Shown here: piece by piece, positions 44,953 to 52,899 of the stretch
Numbering within the stretch: position 1 is the stretch's first letter
How the letters are laid out: every line of letters starts with the position of its first letter
Assembly (NCBI GenBank): GCA_017962565.1
Contig: JAGCVC010000018.1
Location: 62,001 to 126,000, forward strand
Direction of reading: 5' to 3'
DNA: 64,000 nt
From: Alphaproteobacteria bacterium
GTDB taxonomy: Bacteria; Pseudomonadota; Alphaproteobacteria; CAAHEQ01; UBA3637
Position numbers and translations under genes: made by a program
Notes under the pieces: generated by a model
Databases searched by the model: none
Told to the model about the DNA's origin: nothing
Seen by the model: the letters and a program-made list of their open reading frames with translations, nothing else

Positions 44953-45185
44953 TTATTTTAAAAACCTTTCACCTGATGTTTTAAATAATATGATATTGAA
45001 TGCTAAAATACAATTAAAATATTCACACTTGTATAAGTTAAAATTTTTGGAAAGGTGAACATGACACGAATTGTCGTATAAATGTCTTTCCGTTGGCATT
45101 CAGCGGCTCAAAAACATACCCGATTTTTATCGGGAAGGGTAAAACAAAGCCCCAAAAGTGTAATGTGTTTTGAATCATCATCAAC
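44953..45185. other. Intergenic stretch with a hairpin and a few very short ORFs
   Basis: AT-rich. It contains GGAAAGG followed by a 6-codon frame (ATG 45061, MTRIVV), an overlapping 35-codon frame (ATG 45082) and a stem CCCGAT-TTTT-ATCGGG at 45119-45134. Could be a decayed gene, a small RNA or a leader. I see no family match. Confidence 0.3.
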
Positions 45186-45214
45186 TTGACAAAATCTTTC
45201 TTGTTTGTTATAAT
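45186..45214 (+). promoter_or_regulatory. Perfect-consensus sigma70 promoter
   Basis: TTGACA (45186-45191), 17-base spacer, TATAAT (45209-45214). It sits about 30 bases before the ankyrin gene. Confidence 0.85.
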
Positions 45215-45243
45215 AAAGGTGTGTGTTGAAAGGATGGGTAAAA

Positions 45244-46125
45244 ATGAATATAAATGACTTATACAAAGAAGAAAATTGGGGAACTGTGCAAGTTTATGAC
45301 GGACGTGAGGGGCTACGTGTTTCGCTAAAGGGATTACCTAAAACTGAAATTCAAAAGTTTGAAAACGAATTGAGTGAATTAGGCATTCAATTTAAAGAAA
45401 GGATTGCAACTAAATCCACTTCTAATGTTTCAGTCGGTGATTTAACCCTCCGTATTTTAGATTCCGAAAGTTTAGAAAAATTAAAATCAAGTATCTTTAC
45501 TAAACCAGAAGCTTCCGGATCATTTTGGCAACGTTGGGCGGAAGCAGAGAATGCAGCAAAAGAAGAAAGTTGGGTTCATAAATTTTGGAAAGATTATGAT
45601 GAACTCGCCCCAAAAAGAATGGCCGAAGGTGGTGTATATATCTCTCCATGGGATGCTTTTGTAAACACGGTTAATTCTGAAACTTCCGAGGCTGATGCTA
45701 AAGAAATGTTCTATGAAGCACATGCCAGAGCAAAAGCTGCGAACTTTAAAGATCCTAAGGGCAACTCTTTAAAAACGAACGAATGGACAGATTCAAATGG
45801 AACACCTCTTCTGACACTCGTTATTCAATGCCAAAAAGACAGTATTGCTAAAACCTTAATTGACGAATTTTATTCAGATGTCAGAGCAGCCAATAAAAAC
45901 GGATTTACTCCATTACATGCTGCTGCATACGCCGGGTCTTTGGATATGTGTAAACTGTTGTTGCATGAAGGAGCAAATCCATTAGCTCAAACTAAGGAAA
46001 CAAGCCTATTGCCGCATGAAATGGCAAAAGAAAACGGTCATAATGATGTAGCTGAATATTTACTTAAAGAAGCGACAAGTAAAAGATTGTTTCAGATCGG
46101 TCTCAATACTGGTTATAACAGATAA
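45244..46125 (+). CDS. Ankyrin-repeat protein
   Basis: 293 residues, starting at ATG 45244 with an AAAGGATGG ribosome site; an upstream GTG is in frame but unlikely. No signal peptide. Residues 1-185 are not recognised and contain Trp-rich segments (SFWQRWAEAENAAKEESWVH). Residues 185-285 hold two to three ankyrin repeats: GTPLLTLVIQCQKDSIAKTL, NGFTPLHAAAYAGSLDMCKL and a last copy LLPHEMAKENGHNDVAEYLL. Ankyrin proteins in host-associated bacteria are often secreted effectors; a type IV system lies 6 kb away. It is driven by a perfect-consensus promoter and closed by a terminator. Confidence 0.85.
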   Translation: MNINDLYKEENWGTVQVYDGREGLRVSLKGLPKTEIQKFENELSELGIQFKERIATKSTSNVSVGDLTLRILDSESLEKLKSSIFTKPEASGSFWQRWAEAENAAKEESWVHKFWKDYDELAPKRMAEGGVYISPWDAFVNTVNSETSEADAKEMFYEAHARAKAANFKDPKGNSLKTNEWTDSNGTPLLTLVIQCQKDSIAKTLIDEFYSDVRAANKNGFTPLHAAAYAGSLDMCKLLLHEGANPLAQTKETSLLPHEMAKENGHNDVAEYLLKEATSKRLFQIGLNTGYNR

Positions 46126-46150
46126 ATCATAAAAGAATGTTATTGATATA

Positions 46151-46187
46151 AAAAAGCACATCAACAATTAAGGATGTGCTTTTTTTG
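46151..46187 (+). terminator. Terminator of the ankyrin gene
   Basis: AAAAAGCACATC - AACAATTAAG - GATGTGC followed by a T run. Confidence 0.85.
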
Positions 46188-46249
46188 ATTAATTAATAAC
46201 TAGCTTTTTAAAGTTTATCTCAACATATGTTGCCATCAAAATTTTGTGG

Positions 46250-46277
46250 TTGCAAAACGGTATTTTTGTTGTAAAAT
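46250..46277 (+). promoter_or_regulatory. Candidate promoter of the two-TM protein
   Basis: TTGCAA (46250-46255), 16-base spacer, TAAAAT (46272-46277), about 45 bases before ATG 46322. Confidence 0.45.
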
Positions 46278-46321
46278 GGTGCTGTTACGCGATGTTTTTT
46301 CTATGTTAGGTAAAGACGAAA

Positions 46322-47281
46322 ATGATATCAAAAAAAGACTTTAAAACACAAGCTAGTCGTTATTTGAAAAGCACAAAAGATGGCTATGCCCTTATAAGAA
46401 AAGCGGGTTTGTATTTTTCTTATGTTGTTTTGGTATTAACAGTGTTTTGCCTTTTTGCTTTCATTTTATCCACCGTTAACATCATAAGCAAAGAAATTTC
46501 TTTTGTTATATTTGTGGGAACATTTTTTGTCGTTGGAATAATTGGCGGATGTGTAGGGTTTGTTGTTGCACTTTTGTTTCTGTTTCTTCAAAAAAGGAAA
46601 ATAAGCGCTTCTACGATTTCTACTTTTTCAAAAATATTTAATTTGTTGTCCATTCAAACAGTTAATGGGGCTTTGGATATACCACAAGATTTGATGGATT
46701 TATGTGTAGGTCGGCATCAAAAGCTTATTTTGCCCACACATAGCTTTATGGCGGGTAGAGTGCAATGGATGAATTTTTATATTCAATCTGAAATGTTGAG
46801 CAATGCTTCATTTATTAATTTGGATGTTCGATTGCCGATTAACGGAAACATTATTGCCATTCCTGTTTTTGAAGGTCACGATGATAAAAAGGATATGCCA
46901 GGTTATTATCCGGTCGAATATAAAGGTAAATTGTTTGATCAGTTAAGATTTTATTCAACAAAACCAAATCAATCTTTGGATTTTCTAACACCTGCTTTTG
47001 AAGAAAAATTAGATGCATTCTTGGAAAATGCTTTTTTAAAAGAAAATGGAATTGGAACAAATTTTATGTATTTAAAATTTGATGCAAACGGGATTGATTT
47101 GTATGTTCCGGACGGTCCTTTTGAATTTGATTTTTCAATAGAGAGGAAATATAAAAAGTCTGGAAATGTTGTCAGAAAAAATGAAAGACTTTTTGCGGAT
47201 TACGGAAGTTTAGAATCTTTATACAAAGCCGCTGTAAGTGCTGACTTGCTGAATCAAGCAATATTGAAGATAATGTATTAA
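46322..47281 (+). CDS. Unknown two-TM membrane protein, weakly DUF3137-like
   Basis: 319 residues. Two strong membrane helices lie at about residues 28-58 and 62-90 (VVLVLTVFCLFAFILS; GGCVGFVVALLFLFL) with a large C-terminal cytoplasmic part. The layout, an N-terminal helix pair and a beta-rich tail with FLENAFLKENGIGTNFMYLK, faintly recalls the DUF3137/galanin-like bacterial family, but I am not sure. Its neighbours on the plus strand are the ankyrin gene and on the minus strand the receptor gene, whose 3' ends converge. No function assigned. Confidence 0.6.
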   Translation: MISKKDFKTQASRYLKSTKDGYALIRKAGLYFSYVVLVLTVFCLFAFILSTVNIISKEISFVIFVGTFFVVGIIGGCVGFVVALLFLFLQKRKISASTISTFSKIFNLLSIQTVNGALDIPQDLMDLCVGRHQKLILPTHSFMAGRVQWMNFYIQSEMLSNASFINLDVRLPINGNIIAIPVFEGHDDKKDMPGYYPVEYKGKLFDQLRFYSTKPNQSLDFLTPAFEEKLDAFLENAFLKENGIGTNFMYLKFDANGIDLYVPDGPFEFDFSIERKYKKSGNVVRKNERLFADYGSLESLYKAAVSADLLNQAILKIMY

Positions 47282-47291
47282 AAAGAATAAG

Positions 47292-48428
47292 TTAGTCTTC
47301 TTTCCATTCAACAAAATCACCGTTGTCATTCAAAATAACGGAAGTATATCCACCCGTTACACGATCTTTCCATTTTTTGTTAAGCTCAATACGACCGTTC
47401 ATCATATCATCGGCGGGTGTTTCAGCCATTATTGTTTCTGGGGTGATTTTCCCAGAGTGAATATAGGCTCTAGCGGTCAATCGACCAACATCATAACCAT
47501 CAGCAGACATATAAGTGGGTTTAGTTCGATACGCTTTTTGATATTCTTCTTCCCATTTTGCATTTTTTTCTTTGTTTAAAACATAATAAATAGGTGCTGT
47601 AAATACAAAACCTTGTAAGGTTTTAAGTTCATTTTTGGGAATTAGTTCCAGAAAATCTGCACCAGCATAGGTATTATAATCATGAGTTAGACCATATTCT
47701 TTCAACATAGGGGCTACTGCTTGCAATCCGACATCATACATGGCTAACAAAATGACATCCGGATTATATCGCCGGATTTTTTCCATCAAAATACGATAAT
47801 CTTTGAATTTCAAATCCACAGCTTCCGTTTTAAAGTCAATGTTACGTTCTTTTAAAACAGGATATATTTGGTTCCCGAATAAATTTAAATAGGCGGGTAT
47901 ATCATGAATGACAATAAAGACTTTTTTTGCTTGTTTTTTATCAACGAAATTCAAAAACAATGGCGTTTCTAAATTAAAATTGATGCCAAGTCGAATACAG
48001 TTCGGACATTCTTTGATTAAGTCAGCGTCCCATGCTACCGGAAGATGTGCCAAATCTTCTTTGTCCAATATAGAACGTAAAGCCTCTGTAATATGGGAAG
48101 TTCCGGAAATATAAACATCAAACTTTTTATTTTCTTGTGTCTGCCAGATAGTAAAGGCATTTTGTGTTTGTCCTTGATTATCTTTAATATCAAAAAAGAA
48201 AGTATCCTCAGGTAAGTTATTGATATGTAGTTCATCCCTAACACCCATTTTAAATCCATTATTCCAAGGAACATGATAAGTTGCGGCTAAACCGGTTAAA
48301 GGCGTATTTATGGCAACTTTTACTTTGACACCAACGGTTTTATCTTGTGAATTTACATAAACGGCCAGTCCAACTAAAATTACAACAATTCCCCAACCAA
48401 CAATGCTTTTCCAATTTAGTTTTTTCAT
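47292..48428 (-). CDS. Membrane-anchored periplasmic-binding-type receptor (Peripla_BP_6)
   Basis: The start at ATG 48428 has AAAGGTAA upstream, overlapping the tdk stop; the longer frame lacks a site. 378 residues. An N-terminal uncleaved-type helix (SIVGWGIVVILVGLAVYVNS) precedes the branched-chain-amino-acid-binding fold (KVAINTPLTGLAATYHVPWN, FFFDIKDNQGQT, ISGTSHITEAL, YVLNKEKNAKWEEEYQKAYR, SADGYDVGRLTARA). No ABC permease or ATPase is nearby. It may be an orphan receptor or regulator of another system. Same strand as tdk, 5 bases away. Confidence 0.8.
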   Translation of the reverse strand: MKKLNWKSIVGWGIVVILVGLAVYVNSQDKTVGVKVKVAINTPLTGLAATYHVPWNNGFKMGVRDELHINNLPEDTFFFDIKDNQGQTQNAFTIWQTQENKKFDVYISGTSHITEALRSILDKEDLAHLPVAWDADLIKECPNCIRLGINFNLETPLFLNFVDKKQAKKVFIVIHDIPAYLNLFGNQIYPVLKERNIDFKTEAVDLKFKDYRILMEKIRRYNPDVILLAMYDVGLQAVAPMLKEYGLTHDYNTYAGADFLELIPKNELKTLQGFVFTAPIYYVLNKEKNAKWEEEYQKAYRTKPTYMSADGYDVGRLTARAYIHSGKITPETIMAETPADDMMNGRIELNKKWKDRVTGGYTSVILNDNGDFVEWKED

Positions 48429-48433
48429 TTTGA

Positions 48434-49015
48434 TTACCTTTCCAAACCTTTTAATTTTTTCCAACATTTTCGGCAGACAGAATCATATGTTACATTTCCT
48501 TTTTCAATAACAATAACACCATCTGAAAAATCTACTTTTCCATCTACATAGCGTACGTGCATAATTGCTTTGCTGCCACATTTACATATGTGTTTAATTT
48601 CTTTGATGCTGTCTGCGATGGCCAATAATTTTGCAGAGCCTTCGAACAAATTTCCGTTGGCATCCGTTTTTAATCCGTAACATACGACCGGAATATCTTT
48701 TTTATCTACAATTTCAGATAAAAATTCGATATCTTTTGCTTTAAAGAACTGTACTTCGTCCACCAACAAGATGTTAAAATCAATGCCTTTTAAACTTTCC
48801 GGCGTTATCGAGTCTACGTAAAGTGCCTGATGTTTTCCGGAAAAGATGCGGCTTTGGATAGGAGCAAAACCGCTATAGGAAGCTTCTCTGGTGTCCAATT
48901 TGGGTTTGACAACCAAAGGTTTAAAATCCCGTTTGGAATAATTGTATTCCGTTTGAAGTAACGCGGTCGTTTTTCCGCATCCCATCACACCATAATAAAA
49001 ATATAACTTTGCCAT
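48434..49015 (-). CDS. tdk: Thymidine kinase, type II
   Basis: 193 residues. P-loop YYGVMGCGKTTALLQ (usually GxMxSGKS/T), Walker-B-like LLVDEVQFF, lasso region near residue 165, and a structural zinc site made from CKCG and CRKC. It phosphorylates thymidine to dTMP, complementing ThyX. Upstream gene is a GNAT acetyltransferase; downstream is the orphan receptor with 5-base spacing. Confidence 0.93.
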   Translation of the reverse strand: MAKLYFYYGVMGCGKTTALLQTEYNYSKRDFKPLVVKPKLDTREASYSGFAPIQSRIFSGKHQALYVDSITPESLKGIDFNILLVDEVQFFKAKDIEFLSEIVDKKDIPVVCYGLKTDANGNLFEGSAKLLAIADSIKEIKHICKCGSKAIMHVRYVDGKVDFSDGVIVIEKGNVTYDSVCRKCWKKLKGLER

Positions 49016-49049
49016 TTTCCGTTTCCTTAAACAAACTTTAACAAGACTT

Positions 49050-49553
49050 TTACAACTTAATTACATAAGTGACTTCATCTTCGTTATATTCTTTGACTAC
49101 ACCGCCGTTTTTTTCCATAACTCTGCGAGATGCAATATTTTTTTGAAGCGGGGTCCCTTCAATTTCAGTCAATCCTGCTTTTTGCGCCTCGGTTTTGATA
49201 AAGGATAAGAAAGCCGTTGCATATCCCCTTTTTCTGTATTTTGGAGAAATCATATATGCAAAATGACCAGCTCTGGTTTTGATACAAAATTCGTTTAAGA
49301 AAGGTCTGAATTTTCCGAACCCAACGGGAATAGCATCGTCAAAGATGATATACATTATTTGGGGAACTTTATCTTTTGGGAGAGCTTCTTTTTTTGCATT
49401 GAGAACATTTTTTTTGCAGAATTCACTAAACTCTTTGCGTGTCATTCCATGCGCATGGTTTGTTGCACGATTTTCTTCCTCCGGAATGTCTTGAAACATC
49501 TGATAAACAGCATCATCTTCATGTTCCTGAATGGGCCTGATAAAAATGGTCAT
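49050..49553 (-). CDS. GNAT-family N-acetyltransferase
   Basis: 167 residues. GNAT fold with the acetyl-CoA loop SPKYRKRGYATAFLSFIKTE, preceded by a beta strand with VGFGKFRPF and followed by LQKNIASRRVMEKNGGVV. The substrate cannot be told; such stand-alone GNATs acetylate small molecules, ribosomal proteins or amines. Preceded by a ribosome site GGAGTAA and a near-consensus promoter. Divergent from tuf. Confidence 0.85.
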   Translation of the reverse strand: MTIFIRPIQEHEDDAVYQMFQDIPEEENRATNHAHGMTRKEFSEFCKKNVLNAKKEALPKDKVPQIMYIIFDDAIPVGFGKFRPFLNEFCIKTRAGHFAYMISPKYRKRGYATAFLSFIKTEAQKAGLTEIEGTPLQKNIASRRVMEKNGGVVKEYNEDEVTYVIKL

Positions 49554-49586
49554 GATTTACTCCTTTACTCAAAATTCGACACTAAA

Positions 49587-49614
49587 ATTATAACATGATT
49601 TTGTTTGTTGTCAA
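49587..49614 (-). promoter_or_regulatory. Consensus promoter for the GNAT-tdk-receptor unit
   Basis: Minus strand TTGACA (49614-49609), 16-base spacer, TATAAT (49592-49587). Confidence 0.7.
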
Positions 49615-49652
49615 AAAAATGTTTGAATTCTTTTACTTTTTTAAAAAAGTTC

Positions 49653-49680
49653 TTGACAATTGTTGTAAAAACGTTTAAAG
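49653..49680 (+). promoter_or_regulatory. Possible tuf promoter
   Basis: TTGACA at 49653-49658 with a weak TTAAAG at 49675-49680 (16-base spacer). The -10 is poor. Another TTGACA at 49739-49744 lacks a well-spaced -10. A 5' leader of about 110 bases is implied. Confidence 0.35.
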
Positions 49681-49800
49681 ATTGATTAATTTTCGATTAA
49701 ATTGTCGGAAAATGGTGAATGTAAGCGACCAGAACAGCTTGACAGTTTATCCCCTTTGTTGGGGTTTGTATTAACTTTTTAGTCAGAAAGAGAGAATAAA

Positions 49801-50991
49801 ATGGCAAAAGAGAAGTTTGAAAGAAGTAAGCCCCATTGCAATATCGGGACAATCGGACACGTGGACCATGGTAAAACAACCTTGACCGCTGCGATTACAA
49901 AGGTATTGGCAGAAAAAGGGGAAGCTGAATTCGTTGATTACGCAAATATTGATAAAGCTCCGGAAGAAAGAGCTCGTGGTATTACGATTAACACATCCCA
50001 CGTTGAATATGAAACAGATAAAAGACACTATGCACACGTTGACTGCCCGGGACACGCCGACTATGTTAAGAACATGATTACCGGTGCTGCTCAGATGGAT
50101 GGTGCTATTTTGGTTGTGTCTGCCGCTGATGGTCCTATGCCTCAAACACGTGAACACATTTTGTTGGCTCGTCAAGTTGGCGTTCCTGCAATTGTTGTTT
50201 ACATGAACAAATGTGACCAAGTAGATGATCCAGAATTGTTGGAATTGGTTGAAATGGAAATCCGTGAATTGTTAAGCTCTTACCAATTCCCGGGTGATGA
50301 AATTCCTATCATCAAAGGTTCTGCAAAAGTTGCTTTGGAAGGCGGCGATGAAGAATTAGGTAAGAAATCAATTTTAGCATTGATGGATGCTGTTGATTCA
50401 TACATTCCTCAACCGGATCGTCCAAAGGATAAACCATTCTTGATGCCAATCGAAGACGTGTTCAGCATTTCTGGCCGTGGTACTGTTGTTACAGGCCGTG
50501 TTGAACGTGGTGTCATTCACGTTGGTGATGAAGTTGAAATCGTTGGTATTAAACCAACTCAAAAGACAACTGTTACCGGTGTTGAAATGTTCCGTAAATT
50601 GTTGGATCAAGGTGAAGCTGGTGATAACATCGGTGTTTTGTTACGTGGTACGAAACGTGAAGAAGTTGAACGTGGTCAAGTTTTGGCTGCTCCTGGTTCA
50701 ATTACACCGCATACGGAATTTACAGCTGAATGCTACATTTTGACAAAAGAAGAAGGTGGACGTCATACTCCATTCTTCAGCAACTATCGTCCTCAATTCT
50801 ATTTCCGTACAACAGATGTTACCGGTACAATTGAATTACCGGAAGGTACAGAAATGGTTATGCCGGGCGACAACATTAAGATGACTGTAAGATTGATTGC
50901 TCCTGTCGCGATGGAAGAAGGCTTGCGCTTCGCTATTCGTGAAGGTGGTCACACAGTTGGTGCTGGTGTTGTTTCTAAGATTTTGAAATAA
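49801..50991 (+). CDS. tuf: Elongation factor Tu
   Basis: 396 residues, standard EF-Tu: G1 [10 protein letters not shown], effector loop [17 protein letters not shown]3 [13 protein letters not shown]4 NKCDQVD, and C-terminal [20 protein letters not shown]. It delivers aminoacyl-tRNA to the ribosome. An AGAAAGAGAG site precedes ATG. It is not in a str operon: no fusA or rpsG adjoins it. In many proteobacteria a tuf copy follows tRNA-Tyr and tRNA-Gly directly; here they lie 5.7 kb upstream and there is no tRNA-Trp, secE or nusG after it. Confidence 0.98.
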   Translation: MAKEKFERSKPHCNIGTIGHVDHGKTTLTAAITKVLAEKGEAEFVDYANIDKAPEERARGITINTSHVEYETDKRHYAHVDCPGHADYVKNMITGAAQMDGAILVVSAADGPMPQTREHILLARQVGVPAIVVYMNKCDQVDDPELLELVEMEIRELLSSYQFPGDEIPIIKGSAKVALEGGDEELGKKSILALMDAVDSYIPQPDRPKDKPFLMPIEDVFSISGRGTVVTGRVERGVIHVGDEVEIVGIKPTQKTTVTGVEMFRKLLDQGEAGDNIGVLLRGTKREEVERGQVLAAPGSITPHTEFTAECYILTKEEGGRHTPFFSNYRPQFYFRTTDVTGTIELPEGTEMVMPGDNIKMTVRLIAPVAMEEGLRFAIREGGHTVGAGVVSKILK

Positions 50992-51016
50992 TATCAGGCA
51001 TTTTTCTGATAAAGGA

Positions 51017-51050
51017 AGAGGGACTTTTTAAAAGCCCCTCTTTTTTTTGT
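51017..51050 (+). terminator. Terminator of tuf
   Basis: Hairpin AGAGGGACTTTT - TA - AAAGCCCCTCT followed by eight T. Convergent with the LuxR gene. Confidence 0.8.
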
Positions 51051-51052
51051 TT

Positions 51053-51688
51053 TTAAATCAATCCTAACTCGGACGCTTTTAAAACAATCTGTGTTCGATT
51101 TATTGCTCCTAATTTATAGAAAAGTCCATGAATATGTAATTTAACAGTCGGTTCCGAAATATCCATTTTTCCGGCGATTTGTTTGTTTGAAAGTCCTTGC
51201 TTTAGATAATCCAGTACTTCATGTTGGCGTTTGGTCAGCTTTTCCCCTGATGGTAATATATAATTTTTTTCCGTATTTTTCCCCATATCACCATTTGATG
51301 TTAACAAAAAGGACGGAAAATATTGCCCGCCACAAAAAATCAAATTGACAATAGGTTTGCCAAGCTTGTCAACCGCACTGTTGGGAATATAACTCCAAAG
51401 CCCTTGTTCAAAACAGCGGAGAAGGGCATTTTTGTCTATCTCATCAGAAGTTAAAATCAATTTTGTATGTTCCAAACTGGACAATAAATCTCTGCAACGT
51501 TGTTGCCAGGAAATGCCTAATACATTTAAGTCCAAAAATAAGTGTTTGATTGTACCGCTTTGGATTAATCCCAACAATGTGCAATCCCAATCTTCGCATT
51601 CGGCCAATTTTTGCGTTGGTGCCATTGTTTTTAAGACATGTACCCATTTTTGTTTTAAATTAAAATTTCTTTGTGCTATTAAGTTCAT
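51053..51688 (-). CDS. LuxR-type transcriptional regulator with degenerate receiver-like N-terminus
   Basis: 211 residues. The C-terminal GerE HTH is clear: LTKRQHEVLDYLKQGLSNKQ, IAGKMDISEPTVKLHIHGLF, YKLGAINRTQ. The N-terminal 125 residues have a doubly wound alternation around IKHLFLDLNVLG and KLILTSDEI like a response-regulator receiver, but the acidic pair at its N-terminus is not evident, so phosphorylation is doubtful. No sensor kinase is adjacent. It might act as an atypical regulator of a neighbouring gene set. Confidence 0.82.
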   Translation of the reverse strand: MNLIAQRNFNLKQKWVHVLKTMAPTQKLAECEDWDCTLLGLIQSGTIKHLFLDLNVLGISWQQRCRDLLSSLEHTKLILTSDEIDKNALLRCFEQGLWSYIPNSAVDKLGKPIVNLIFCGGQYFPSFLLTSNGDMGKNTEKNYILPSGEKLTKRQHEVLDYLKQGLSNKQIAGKMDISEPTVKLHIHGLFYKLGAINRTQIVLKASELGLI

Positions 51689-51825
51689 TTTATCTCTCCT
51701 ATTGTCTGAAATCTTTTGTCGAGGTAAGCATTGTATAATTAAAAAACAAGCCTGTACCTGACGAAAAGATTACGTAAGAATAGCTTTTGGAATATAAGAC
51801 GATAAAAAGTGAGACTTTTTTATTC

Positions 51826-51853
51826 TTGATTTTATAAAAGAAAAGAATATAAT
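51826..51853 (+). promoter_or_regulatory. Candidate promoter for the small membrane protein
   Basis: TTGATT (51826-51831), 16-base spacer, TATAAT (51848-51853). AAAGG follows 10-15 bases before ATG 51883. Confidence 0.55.
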
Positions 51854-51882
51854 TTTTTTTATTAAAGGTAAAGTTTTGTAAT

Positions 51883-52248
51883 ATGAACAAAAAAATAAAA
51901 TTTACAACAAAAACAAGAGCTGAAAAAATTACAACAAAGATCGTTTGGTTGTGGTTTGTTGTAAATATGGTGATTATTTTATCAGTACTTTATTGTTTAG
52001 AAGATGGAGTACTTGGACACGAGACCAAATGGATACCAGAGCCAATTGGGTGGGTAGTTAGTTTGACGTATCATAAGTGGTTTCGTAATAGTATATATGT
52101 ATTAATGCCTTTATTTATTATTCTTTCAATCATATCGAGAATAAAGCAAAGATTAAATATTAGAACCAGATATTTGATTGAATTGTTTCTTATGAGCTTT
52201 ATGACTTTTTTGATCATATTTTTAATTGATTATTTTACTTGCGCATAA
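51883..52248 (+). CDS. Small hypothetical membrane protein
   Basis: 121 residues, three hydrophobic segments (IVWLWFVVNMVIILSVLYCL; IYVLMPLFIILSIISRI; LIELFLMSFMTFLIIFLIDY) separated by a short extracytoplasmic loop with GHETKWIPEPIGW. Positive ends at both termini. No family recognised. It stands alone between the LuxR gene and the secretion cluster. Confidence 0.65.
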   Translation: MNKKIKFTTKTRAEKITTKIVWLWFVVNMVIILSVLYCLEDGVLGHETKWIPEPIGWVVSLTYHKWFRNSIYVLMPLFIILSIISRIKQRLNIRTRYLIELFLMSFMTFLIIFLIDYFTCA

Positions 52249-52274
52249 AGTTAATTATTTTACAAGCATTAAAT

Positions 52275-52300
52275 AAAGTCCTGCAGGAATACAGGACTTT
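52275..52300 (-). terminator. Likely terminator of the minus-strand secretion operon
   Basis: Stem AAAGTCCTG - CAGGAATA - CAGGACTTT, with T-rich sequence after it on the minus strand. Lies 37 bases past the stop of the last operon gene. Confidence 0.6.
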
Positions 52301-52336
52301 ACTCTCCCCTATATCTATCTAAAAGATAGAATTGGT

Positions 52337-52888
52337 TTAACGACGTGACGGGATATAAATTTGAGCAATCCAACCCGGTTGAATCAGCATATTCGCATAG
52401 TTTGTATTACTCAATTGAATTGAATATTTAGGAACACCCGTTATATCTTGTGCTTCTTGGAAGAAATCATCTCCCAATCTGTCAAAGTTCTTGTGATTCA
52501 TGATATACAGAACACACTCTTTATTCGGGTCTATCTGGCCGCAACGGCGCATATTACCAGTAACACGCGGGTTCCTGACAACATCGCCTAAACCTTGCAC
52601 TACCGGTTTCTTCCCGCTGCCAAACATAACGCATCCCATCATCATACCAAAAACAAGTACACCGGCTAAAATGGCACCCATAACTTTTGTTTGCAATACC
52701 TGTGGTGGCAGATTTAACTCTGAAACGAAGGTATTTACATACGGATCGTTTGTGGCAGATGCTTGAGAATAACCAGCATTGCTGTTTGCTCCACTGTTAG
52801 CTCCTTCCGTTTGGTGAGAAGGCATCTGAATAGCCTTTGTTGGCATGGGAGGTGCTCTGAAAGTATCTTTCTTAATTTCATCCGTCAT
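52337..52888 (-). CDS. Single-TM protein, last gene of the type IV secretion-like run
   Basis: 183 residues. A disordered Gln/Ala/Asn-rich N-terminus (about 60 residues), one membrane helix (VMGAILAGVLVFGMMMGCVM, residues 68-90), then a small extracytoplasmic domain with paired Cys (RRCGQIDPNKEC) and a C-terminal LIQPGWIAQIYIPSRR. No family recognised. AGAGG before ATG 52888, 11 bases after the secretin-like gene's stop. Its position suggests an inner-membrane component of the same machine. Confidence 0.7.
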   Translation of the reverse strand: MTDEIKKDTFRAPPMPTKAIQMPSHQTEGANSGANSNAGYSQASATNDPYVNTFVSELNLPPQVLQTKVMGAILAGVLVFGMMMGCVMFGSGKKPVVQGLGDVVRNPRVTGNMRRCGQIDPNKECVLYIMNHKNFDRLGDDFFQEAQDITGVPKYSIQLSNTNYANMLIQPGWIAQIYIPSRR

Positions 52889-52899
52889 GACAAACCTCT

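Noticed and set aside
49739-49772. Second TTGACA upstream of tuf as main promoter
   Set aside because: The nearest TGTATT gives a 22-base spacer, too long for sigma70.
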